NCBI GenBank assembly: GCA_031732875.1
Contig: JAVMKL010000132.1
Coordinates: forward strand, 1 to 5,151
Source: JAVMKJ01 sp031732875
Lineage (GTDB): Bacteria; Pseudomonadota; Gammaproteobacteria; Competibacterales; Competibacteraceae
Direction: 5' to 3'
DNA: 5,151 bases
This document shows, one piece after another, positions 1-5,094 of the stretch. Position numbers and translations under genes: made by a program. Under the pieces are notes generated by a model. It did not search any database, had not been told where the DNA came from, and worked only from the letters and a program-made list of their open reading frames with translations. Each line of letters opens with the position of its first letter. Position 1 is the first letter of the stretch.

Positions 1-1219
1 CCCAACCGCCCACGTAGGCGCGCCCGGCGTTGTCGCGACTGATCGAGCCGTACAGCAAGACATCGCGCAAGCCGTGGGTATCGAGGGGGAAGGCGGCGGA
101 CAAGCCGGTCCCCAAATGGAATACTACCCATGCGAAACCCTCACGGCGTTGGACGACCCCGCCAAGCCAAACCTCGCCGCCCAAGGCAAACAGCGAGGGC
201 GCATAGGTCTTGCCATCCGGATCGAACCAGCCGATCGGGGTTACTTCGGCGGGAGCGCCGTCCCGCGGCTCGATCCGGTAGAGATGGCCCAGATGGGTGG
301 TAAATACCATGCTGCCATCGGCCAGATAGGCCAGGCCGACGATGCCGTGATTCGACTCGGGGGACTCCCGATCGAGGTAGAACTGGAGCGGGGTGGCGGC
401 CACCTCTTTCAGATCGGCGTCGTACTCGACCAGCGCAACGGAAACCGTGCCCGCCGGTTGCTCGCGCAGTCGCGGCACGTAGGCGTGCCCGCGGATGTCG
501 GCCAGGAAATTGCGCGAGACATGGCCGCCGACGGAACCGACCACCACCCGCCCGGTCGCACCGGTCGCGGTATCGTACTGATACAGCACGTGCCCCCAAT
601 AACCCAGCGCATAGATATAGCGCCCCATGCCGCTAACGGCTACCAGCCCTTCGGGAACCGCCAGGAGATGTTGCCAATCGTGACGGTCCGGGTGAATGCG
701 CCACAGATGTCCGCCCCAGCGCGGCGGCACGTTTCCCCGCGGCGTTTCTCCTTCCTCGTCGGTGGAGGCGAAATAGAGCCAGCCGTCGCTGGCGGGCACG
801 ATCTTGGAGTGGATCTTGATTTGGCCCTCGCCCTCGCGGTTCAGGCCGGCCACTTTCAACCGCTCGACCACGCCGCCACGATCGTGCCAGACGTCGGCCT
901 CCGGATCGTATTCGAACAGGTGCGCGCTCATCCCGGCGGATGAGGCCGAAACCCCGACCCAGATGTGCCCGCGAAAATCCCGTCCCGTGGCACCCCAAAC
1001 GCTGGTGGCGTCAAAAAACGACGGCAACGCCAACTCCCGGACTTGCGGCGGCCGGAACGGATCCTGCGGCGATGGCGGGAACACGCTACCGGCAAGCGCT
1101 TCGTAGCTGAGCGCGGGGACAGGCTCGCGGCGGTCGATCGGAAACCATGCGATCGCGAACGCCACGACGGCGCCCGCAATGCCCGCAAGCAGCAAGATAA
1201 ACCTTGTGCGGCGCGTCAT
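1..1219 (-). CDS. Membrane-anchored beta-propeller-like protein, partial (C-terminus beyond left edge)
   Basis: The minus-strand frame is open for 406 codons from ATG at 1219-1217 to the window edge, so the C-terminus is missing. An AGGAGG Shine-Dalgarno (1230-1235 on the plus strand) lies 10 nt before the ATG. Residues 1-6 are basic (MTRRTR) and about 7-26 form one hydrophobic segment, predicting a signal anchor with the rest in the periplasm. The body has recurring short strand motifs typical of beta-propeller blades: GHIWVGVS (84-91), GWLYFAS (146-152), RYIYALGYWG (200-209), GHAYVPRL (244-251), GSMVFTTHLG (302-311), GEVWLGG (348-354) and GRAYVGG (399-405). Several are followed by [H/V]L-x-x-[Y/I]D/HP turns such as LFEYDPEAD and VLYQYDTATG. 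This gives about seven blade-like units. No catalytic motif is obvious. Propellers of the SMP-30 or regulator-propeller type are comparable folds, but the precise family and function are unknown. The fold call is inference from the repeats; the gene itself is well supported. Confidence 0.85.
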   Translation of the reverse strand, partial: MTRRTRFILLLAGIAGAVVAFAIAWFPIDRREPVPALSYEALAGSVFPPSPQDPFRPPQVRELALPSFFDATSVWGATGRDFRGHIWVGVSASSAGMSAHLFEYDPEADVWHDRGGVVERLKVAGLNREGEGQIKIHSKIVPASDGWLYFASTDEEGETPRGNVPPRWGGHLWRIHPDRHDWQHLLAVPEGLVAVSGMGRYIYALGYWGHVLYQYDTATGATGRVVVGSVGGHVSRNFLADIRGHAYVPRLREQPAGTVSVALVEYDADLKEVAATPLQFYLDRESPESNHGIVGLAYLADGSMVFTTHLGHLYRIEPRDGAPAEVTPIGWFDPDGKTYAPSLFALGGEVWLGGVVQRREGFAWVVFHLGTGLSAAFPLDTHGLRDVLLYGSISRDNAGRAYVGGW

Positions 1220-1229
1220 TCCAGACGAT

Positions 1230-1235
1230 CCTCCT
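1230..1235 (-). promoter_or_regulatory. Shine-Dalgarno of the propeller gene
   Basis: AGGAGG on the minus strand, 10 nt before the ATG at 1219. It fixes the start of the propeller gene and shows that this gene begins just 30 bp past the stop of the small upstream ORF, so the two could share a transcript. Confidence 0.7.
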
Positions 1236-1249
1236 CGCAATATCATTTC

Positions 1250-1459
1250 TCAATGGATTTTGGTTGTTGCCAAGATGCTGGTATCGAACCAATCCTCCGG
1301 CACCCGGCATTCGTGGATCGGGAAGCGCGCGGCCAGAAGAGGGAAATAGCCGCCTCCCCCAACGGATTTCAATTTCTGCTCGGCCAACTTGGCCCTGCGG
1401 TTGGCCTGTTTCCTCGCCTGTTTCTTCTGTCTCTGCTTTTCAGCAAGGGCTATGGTCAA
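1250..1459 (-). pseudogene. Truncated basic, coiled-coil-type ORF (remnant of a longer conserved protein of unknown function)
   Basis: A 69-residue reading frame. Residues about 8-31 are a Lys/Arg/Gln/Ala-rich helix (KQRQKKQARKQANRRAKLAE), followed by a Gly-rich turn (GGGG) and then PIHECRVPEDWFDTSI. I recall this layout (basic N-terminal helix, then PIxECxVPxxLF[D/E]xGIGxV...) from longer bacterial proteins of unknown function in which the sequence continues for well over 100 residues; this is memory, not a search. Here the frame stops about nine residues after FDTSI, at TAA 1250-1252. The only start allowed by the upstream in-frame stop (TAA at 1466-1468) is TTG at 1459, with no convincing Shine-Dalgarno. 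The codon where such relatives would begin (M-A-L-x-E-K-Q) reads ATA at 1453-1451. A broken start and a missing C-terminus together suggest a decayed gene. A genuine short TTG-initiated protein remains possible. Confidence 0.5.
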
Positions 1460-1506
1460 ACGGTGTTATGTCGCTTCCCGGGAACTGTAGACGATTTCGG
1501 TGTCGA

Positions 1507-1523
1507 GCCCGACAATGTCGGGC
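1507..1523. other. 17-bp perfect palindrome downstream of the LysR gene
   Basis: gcccgaca-a-tgtcgggc has 8-bp arms around a single base, and begins about 10 nt after the LysR stop codon (minus-strand direction). In RNA it could form a short GC-rich stem of 5-6 bp with a 5-nt loop. No T-run follows on the minus strand, so it is not a canonical intrinsic terminator. It may be a weak or Rho-assisted 3' end, or a protein-binding dyad. Confidence 0.35.
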
Positions 1524-1532
1524 GGCCGGGTC

Positions 1533-2444
1533 CTACCCGATACCCGCCGGCGGCGAACCGCCACTCAAACGTGCGCGCAGGTCATCGGCCAGCACCCGCG
1601 CCGCCGGACCGGCCCCGGCCTCATCGGCCACCACCAGGTACAGCGCGCGGCGATAGGTGGCGCCGCTGGCCAGGGGCAGGGGGAGCAGCACCCCGGTCTC
1701 CAGCCGTTCCCGAATCTGGTGGCGCGGTAGCCAGGCAAACGCCAGTCCGGCGCCGACCAGCGCCACCGCCGTGTCCGGATGGCCGACCGTCCAGCGCCGG
1801 GTGGCGCCCAGCCAGCCCTCGTCGCGCGGCTGGCGGACGCCGGAGTCGCGCACCACAACCTGGACGAACGCCGCCAGGTCGGCGGTGGCCAGCGGGCCAT
1901 TCCGCCGGTGCAACGGATGATCCGGCGCGGCCACCGCGACGAACTCCGCCTCGGCGACGGCGTCGCCCAGAAATCCCGGCGGTACCCGAGTCACGAGGGC
2001 CAGATCGACCATGCCGCACAGCAGCGCTTCCTCGGCGCCCGACAGAACTTCTTCGTGCAGGTGCAGGCGGGTTGCCGGACAGCGCGCCGCGAACGCCGCC
2101 AGCGCCGCCAACAGCGGCGCGGTGGGACACAGCCCGTCCACCGCCAGCCGCACCTCGGCTTCCCAACCCTGCTGGAGCGCGCGGGCGCGCCGCTCCAGCC
2201 GGACCGCGGATTCCAGCAGCGGACGGGCATCGCGCAACAGGGCCTCGCCGGCTGGGGTCACGACCATGCGGCGGCCGTCGGGTACCAACAGGGCGACTCC
2301 CAACTGCTCCTGCAAGCGCGCCATCGCGTAACTGACGGCGGACTGACTGCGATGCAGGGCGGCGGCGGCCTGGGCGAAACCACCTTCCTCCACGATCGTC
2401 TGCAAGACCCGCCATTGTTCCAGCGTGGTTCGGGGAAATGGCAT
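1533..2444 (-). CDS. LysR-family transcriptional regulator
   Basis: A 303-residue protein, the usual length for LysR-type regulators (about 290-310). The N-terminal winged helix-turn-helix is clear: the LEQWRVLQTIVEEGGFAQAA segment (residues 8-27), then AALHRSQSAVSYAMARLQEQLGVAL (28-52; recognition helix near SQSAVSYAMARLQ) and the wing VPDGRRMVVTPAGEALL (54-70). A linker helix follows at about 71-95. Residues about 95-295 form the co-inducer-binding domain with typical landmarks, such as the GMVDLALVT strand-turn and a late GAGLAFAWLPRHQI segment. The start at ATG 2444 is preceded by a weak GGATAA ribosome site. The gene is divergent from the pirin/dioxygenase pair across 134 bp, the classic arrangement in which a LysR regulator controls the neighbouring operon and its own gene. 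The upstream dyad at 2450-2468 fits that. The ligand is unknown; an aromatic compound is plausible from the neighbours. Family assignment is confident, target and effector are inferred. Confidence 0.95.
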   Translation of the reverse strand: MPFPRTTLEQWRVLQTIVEEGGFAQAAAALHRSQSAVSYAMARLQEQLGVALLVPDGRRMVVTPAGEALLRDARPLLESAVRLERRARALQQGWEAEVRLAVDGLCPTAPLLAALAAFAARCPATRLHLHEEVLSGAEEALLCGMVDLALVTRVPPGFLGDAVAEAEFVAVAAPDHPLHRRNGPLATADLAAFVQVVVRDSGVRQPRDEGWLGATRRWTVGHPDTAVALVGAGLAFAWLPRHQIRERLETGVLLPLPLASGATYRRALYLVVADEAGAGPAARVLADDLRARLSGGSPPAGIG

Positions 2445-2449
2445 CGGTA

Positions 2450-2468
2450 TTATCCAAAATATAGATAA
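2450..2468. promoter_or_regulatory. Probable LysR-type operator (TTATC-N9-GATAA)
   Basis: A perfect 5-bp inverted repeat, TTATC (2450-2454) and GATAA (2464-2468), separated by 9 bp of A/T-rich sequence. It contains ATC-N9-GAT, and therefore the T-N11-A core recognised by LysR-type regulators. It ends 6 bp from the LysR start codon, so binding there would probably also repress the regulator's own gene (autoregulation). Its centre is about 120 bp upstream of the pirin start. The match to the motif is directly visible; the binding is inferred. Confidence 0.55.
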
Positions 2469-2479
2469 ATTAGCGGCAA

Positions 2480-2507
2480 ATTTTGCGCTTTTTTATCGAT
2501 CTGACAA
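2480..2507 (-). promoter_or_regulatory. Candidate promoter for the LysR gene
   Basis: On the minus strand, TTGTCA (plus-strand 2502-2507; 5 of 6 match to TTGACA) and CAAAAT (2480-2485; 4 of 6 match to TATAAT) are 16 bp apart. Transcription would start near 2473, placing the LysR-type dyad just downstream, consistent with self-repression. The -10 match is mediocre. Confidence 0.3.
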
Positions 2508-2557
2508 GCAGGACAATCGCTTCCAGACGGATTCGCCCTTCGGGTGGACCGAATAAT
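2501..2557 (+). promoter_or_regulatory. Candidate activator-dependent promoter region of the pirin operon
   Basis: No complete sigma-70 promoter is visible. Two half-signals are: CTGACA (2501-2506; 5 of 6 to the -35 consensus) without a good -10, and AATAAT (2552-2557; 5 of 6 to the -10 consensus) without a -35 at proper spacing. Either fits a promoter that needs activation. A start near 2535 would place the LysR dyad at about -76, close to the usual -65 recognition-site position. A 7-bp wobble-containing stem with a TTC loop (2532-2548) lies in the same stretch and may form in a leader RNA. Confidence 0.25.
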
Positions 2558-2578
2558 ACGTGACGTGGAGGTTCGTAC

Positions 2579-3445
2579 ATGAACGCGATGACTGAAACCG
2601 CTTTTCGCAGCCGCGAAGTCGAGCGCCTGGTCGCCGGCCAGCCGGTATCCGATGGCGCCGGGGTGAAATTGCTACGGGTGCTGACCGCCGACCTGCAGCG
2701 GCGGCTGGACCCCTTTCTGATGCTGGATGAATTTCGCTCCGACAATCCGGACGATTATCTGGCCGGCTTTCCGGACCACCCCCATCGCGGGTTCGAAACC
2801 GTGACCTACATGTTGGCCGGGCGGATGCGCCACCGCGACAGCGCCGGCCACGAGGGCCTGCTTGCGGCCGGCGGCGTGCAGTGGATGACCGCCGGCCGCG
2901 GCATCGTCCATTCCGAGTTGCCCGAGCAGGAGAACGGCCTGATGCACGGCTTCCAGCTCTGGGTCAACCTGCCGGCGCGGGACAAGCTGACGGCGCCCGC
3001 TTACCAGGATCTCCCGGCGGATTCGATTCCAGGCTACACCGCCGGCGACGGGGTCGCGGTGAAGGTGATCGCCGGAGCCAGCGGCGGGGTGGCCGGCGCG
3101 GTGCAACGCGCGGCGACCGAGCCGCTGTATCTGGACATCGAACTGCCGGCCGGCGTGACCCACCGGGCGGCGATTCCGGCCGGCCACAACGCCTTCCTCT
3201 ACGTGTATGCCGGCCGGGTCGAGGTCGGCGAGCGCGGCGAACCGGTGGCGGCTCGTCAGTTGGCGGTGCTGGCCAACACGCCGGGGAGCGACGGGGTGTT
3301 GCTGCGCGGCACGGAGGAATCGCGGCTGTTGCTGATCGCCGGCCGGCCGTTGCACGAACCGATCGCCCAGTGGGGTCCGTTCGTGATGAACCACCGCGAG
3401 GAGATCGAGGAAGCGCTGGCCGATTACCGCGCGGGCCGGTTTTGA
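2579..3445 (+). CDS. Pirin family protein (cupin; quercetin 2,3-dioxygenase-like)
   Basis: A 288-residue bicupin with all the hallmarks of pirin. The N-terminal segment is LLRVLTADLQRRLDPFLMLDEF (31-52), followed by the metal-site motif DHPHRGFETVTYML (66-79) and the second half-site WMTAGRGIVHSE (102-113). By comparison with human pirin (His56, His58, His101, Glu103), the metal ligands here are His67, His69, His111 and Glu113, all present. The C-terminal cupin contains AGHNAFLYVYAGRVEVGE (about 201-218) and ends with the usual EEIEEALADYRAGRF. Length matches the family (about 230-300). GGAGG (2567-2571) sits 7 nt before ATG 2579; ATG 2588 is less well spaced. Some bacterial pirins (E. coli YhhW) act on quercetin in vitro, others bind regulatory proteins, so the activity here is unproven. 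It is the first gene of a pair with the extradiol dioxygenase, 30 bp apart, and probably controlled by the divergent LysR regulator. Confidence 0.95.
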   Translation: MNAMTETAFRSREVERLVAGQPVSDGAGVKLLRVLTADLQRRLDPFLMLDEFRSDNPDDYLAGFPDHPHRGFETVTYMLAGRMRHRDSAGHEGLLAAGGVQWMTAGRGIVHSELPEQENGLMHGFQLWVNLPARDKLTAPAYQDLPADSIPGYTAGDGVAVKVIAGASGGVAGAVQRAATEPLYLDIELPAGVTHRAAIPAGHNAFLYVYAGRVEVGERGEPVAARQLAVLANTPGSDGVLLRGTEESRLLLIAGRPLHEPIAQWGPFVMNHREEIEEALADYRAGRF

Positions 3446-3460
3446 TCGCGATCGATCGAC

Positions 3461-3466
3461 GAGGAG
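3461..3466 (+). promoter_or_regulatory. Shine-Dalgarno that decides the dioxygenase start
   Basis: GAGGAG directly abuts the ATG at 3467, so it cannot serve that codon. It lies 9 nt from the in-frame ATG at 3476. The downstream ATG is therefore the likely start, giving MPFPSVFVSHGAP, where the VSHG motif sits near the N-terminus as in this family. Confidence 0.6.
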
Positions 3467-3475
3467 ATGGAAGCC

Positions 3476-4258
3476 ATGCCTTTTCCCAGCGTGTTCGTTT
3501 CCCATGGGGCGCCTACCCTGGCGCTCGAACGCAACCAGCCGGCGCATCGTTTTCTGCGGGAATTCGGTTCGGATTTGGGCCGGCCGGCCGCTATCCTGGT
3601 GATCTCGGCGCACTGGGAAACCGCCGCGCCGACGCTCACCTCCGCCCCCCAGCTTGAAACGATTTACGATTTCGGAGGCTTCGAACCGGCGCTTTATACG
3701 ATTCGCTATACCCCGCCCGGCGCTGGCGAGGTCGGCGAGCGGGCTCGGCTCTTGCTGGAAGCGGCTGGCTTCGCGCCGCGTTTCGATGCGGCGCGGGGGA
3801 TCGATCATGGCGGCTGGGTGCCGCTCTACCTGATGTATCCGCCGGCGGATATTCCAGTCGTGCAGTTGAGCGTACAGTCCCGGCTCGGGGCCGAGCATCA
3901 TCTGCGCCTGGGAGCGGCGTTGCGACCGCTGCGGGAGGAAGGGGTGCTGATCCTGGCTTCGGGCAGCGTGACACACAACCTGCGGGAGGCGTTCCGCTAC
4001 GTCCCGGGCACATCGACGCCGGCGTGGGCGAGCGATTTCAGCACGTGGGTAGCGGAAACGCTGGCCGGCCAGCGCCTGGACGATCTGCTCGACTACGAGC
4101 GGCGGGCGCCTCACGCCCGATTGAATCATCCCACTCCGGAACATTTCCTGCCGTTGCTGGCGGCCTTGGGAGCGGGCACGCCGGGCGTCGCTCCCCATCG
4201 GGTCCATTCCAGCACCACGCTCGGGGTACTGGCCATGGATGCCTATGTCTTCGATTGA
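3476..4258 (+). CDS. ygiD: Class III extradiol ring-cleavage dioxygenase (LigB/DODA family, YgiD-like)
   Basis: A 260-residue LigB-fold enzyme; relatives include E. coli YgiD and plant DOPA 4,5-dioxygenases, which open catechol rings next to the diol using a metal ion. Family motifs, numbered from ATG 3476, are VFVSHGAPTLAL (6-17), ILVISAHWET (40-49), the YDFGGF segment (64-69), the IDHGGWVPL segment (109-117), ASGSVTHNLR (161-170), PEHFLPLL (221-228) and STTLGVLAMDAYVF (246-259). By alignment from memory, His10, His46 and His223 correspond to the YgiD metal ligands, with His111 and His167 as conserved active-site histidines; all are present, so the enzyme should be active. The longer start at 3467 would add MEA and is disfavoured by Shine-Dalgarno spacing. 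The gene follows the pirin gene by 30 bp in the same direction and is followed by an intrinsic terminator, so the two form an operon. The substrate is probably a catechol; which one is unknown. The symbol denotes the family, not proven orthology. Confidence 0.93.
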   Translation: MPFPSVFVSHGAPTLALERNQPAHRFLREFGSDLGRPAAILVISAHWETAAPTLTSAPQLETIYDFGGFEPALYTIRYTPPGAGEVGERARLLLEAAGFAPRFDAARGIDHGGWVPLYLMYPPADIPVVQLSVQSRLGAEHHLRLGAALRPLREEGVLILASGSVTHNLREAFRYVPGTSTPAWASDFSTWVAETLAGQRLDDLLDYERRAPHARLNHPTPEHFLPLLAALGAGTPGVAPHRVHSSTTLGVLAMDAYVFD

Positions 4259-4264
4259 GGGGAT

Positions 4265-4882
4265 TTAGAGCAAGCGCCGGACGGGAAATCCGGAACCGGC
4301 GCTGGCTTTTTCGCTGATCAGAACGGCCTCGTGGAGTGCTCGGTCGGCTTTGGTGGGACCTACCGATTCACAAAGGGCGACATAAGCCAGATTGACGATG
4401 CGGATGAGCGCTGATTCTACGATGGGCATGGCCATGGTCTGTTGCCGGCTCAACCAGGCGCGGACGGCGTTCGAGACCGGTACGGGTTGTTGCAGGCGAT
4501 CCAGGTGATCGATCACGTACCGCCGAATACCGTCGCCTTGGTCCGGCGGCAAGTGGTCGATCAGCGTGTCCACCAGCAGGGTGCAGGCACGCGTGGCGTC
4601 ATCCCGGGTTTCCCGTGTTTCCGGGATGGGGACAGCTCGGCGGTGGACGGGCGGCGAGGCAGGCAGGTGATTTAGAGCGCGGATAAGGCTTTGTAGCACC
4701 TTGCCGTGCGGCGCTCCCAGGGCGGCGCTGTCGCCAAGCTCGCTGATAAAGCGCGTCAGGGCAAACGTAGGTTCCCCGGCGTACTTTGCTTCCCAGAGCC
4801 GCAAGGCGGACGTCAATGATCCGGCGCTGAGAAAGGGTATCAACCCCTGCTCGATAGCCATTTTTTTCTGCTCGAATTCCAT
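4265..4882 (-). CDS. Unrecognised 205-residue alpha-helical protein
   Basis: ATG at 4882-4880 follows a good ribosome site (GAGGA, plus-strand 4890-4894, 7 nt spacing), and the frame runs to TAA at 4267-4265. No signal peptide or membrane segment is seen, so it is probably cytoplasmic. The protein looks two-part: an N-terminal helical region (1-73; ALRLWEAKYAGEPTFALTRF, then ISELGDSAALG), a Pro-rich linker (74-87; PASPPVHRRAVPIP), and a C-terminal helical region (about 92-190) ending with AMPIVESALIRIVNLAYVAL and ESVGPTKADRALHEAV. I do not recognise the family and see no catalytic motif. The ending IVNLAY...VGPTKADRALHEAV looks like a packed helical scaffold or interaction domain, but that is only an impression. 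It is convergent with the pirin/dioxygenase operon: its last codons overlap that operon's terminator, with 6 bp between the stop codons. Open frame, ribosome site and balanced composition support a real gene. Confidence 0.8.
   Translation of the reverse strand: MEFEQKKMAIEQGLIPFLSAGSLTSALRLWEAKYAGEPTFALTRFISELGDSAALGAPHGKVLQSLIRALNHLPASPPVHRRAVPIPETRETRDDATRACTLLVDTLIDHLPPDQGDGIRRYVIDHLDRLQQPVPVSNAVRAWLSRQQTMAMPIVESALIRIVNLAYVALCESVGPTKADRALHEAVLISEKASAGSGFPVRRLL
4273..4311 (+). terminator. Intrinsic terminator of the pirin/dioxygenase operon
   Basis: A perfect 8-bp stem, AGCGCCGG (4273-4280) with CCGGCGCT (4296-4303), is followed by GGC and then five T (4307-4311). It starts 14 bp after the dioxygenase stop. 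The opposite strand lacks a T-run after the stem, so it acts in the plus direction. It lies within the last codons of the convergent gene, so the same bases code SEKASAGSGFPVRR. A shorter alternative stem (CCGGA/TCCGG) nests inside. Confidence 0.7.
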
Positions 4883-4976
4883 GCCTGTTTCCTCAAGTAT
4901 TCTGAAGTCTTGCGATGCGCCCGATCCAGGAACGATGGTTTCGATCCAACGGGTAGTTTTTTAGTAATCATTCAGT
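4883..4976. other. Upstream region of the 205-residue gene
   Basis: This stretch should carry the promoter of the minus-strand gene, since nothing else lies between its start and the palindromic repeat. I see no convincing -35/-10 pair. It contains the ribosome site at 4890-4894, a run of six T (4957-4962) and a directly repeated CGATCCA about 22 bp apart, of unknown meaning. Confidence 0.3.
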
Positions 4977-5094
4977 CCCCTCTCCCCCATTCATGGGGGA
5001 GAGCGAAGCGAGGGGGTCGGGCTAGGGTGAGGGGGTAAGCCTTTGAAACTGCTGCCCTCACCCCCAACCCCTCTCCCGCAAGCGGGCGAGGGGA
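4977..5094. repeat. REP/MITE-like palindromic intergenic element
   Basis: About 118 bp of strongly biased C-run then G-run sequence forming nested inverted repeats. The left hairpin is an 11-bp perfect stem (CTCTCCCCCAT 4980-4990 with 4993-5003). The right hairpin is a 12-bp stem with one mismatch (CCCCTCTCCCGC 5068-5079 with GCGGGCGAGGGG 5082-5093). The middle has GGGTGAGGG (5025-5033) facing CCCTCACCC (5055-5063), so the whole element can also fold as one large imperfect palindrome. Sequences of the CCCTCACCCC-AACCCCTCTCCC type ending in a GCAAGC-loop hairpin are, from memory, common dispersed intergenic repeats in proteobacterial genomes. No ORF is inside, so it would be a non-autonomous element or REP-type unit mobilised or maintained in trans. 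Confidence 0.8.

Noticed and set aside
74..943. Plus-strand open frame of 289 codons at the left edge
   Set aside because: It is antisense to the continuous minus-strand propeller frame, which has a signal anchor, repeated blade motifs and a strong ribosome site.
1280..1290. tRNA T-loop-like GGTTCGATACC on the minus strand
   Set aside because: Only 3-4 bp of T-stem can form, and no anticodon arm, D arm or acceptor stem is found around it. The bases code for WFDTS in the truncated ORF.
965..2335. Long plus-strand open frame (456 codons) crossing the propeller start, the decayed ORF and most of the LysR gene
   Set aside because: Extremely Pro/Arg-rich translation, no ribosome site, and it is antisense to a clear LysR gene; a product of high GC content.
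1621..2457. Minus-strand 278-codon frame overlapping the LysR gene in another frame
   Set aside because: Arg/Gly/Pro-rich out-of-frame reading of the LysR gene.
2881..3657. Plus-strand 258-codon frame overlapping pirin and the dioxygenase start
   Set aside because: Out-of-frame reading with Arg/Gly-rich composition and no domain signal.
2672..4207. Long minus-strand open frame (511 codons) antisense to pirin and the dioxygenase
   Set aside because: Both plus-strand genes have complete family motifs and catalytic residues. The antisense translation is Arg/Gln/His-rich with no recognisable domain.
4977..5094. CRISPR array or rho-independent terminator in the C/G-rich repeat region
   Set aside because: There is no direct repeat-spacer periodicity, and neither hairpin is followed by a T-tract. 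The inverted-repeat layout fits a palindromic dispersed element.
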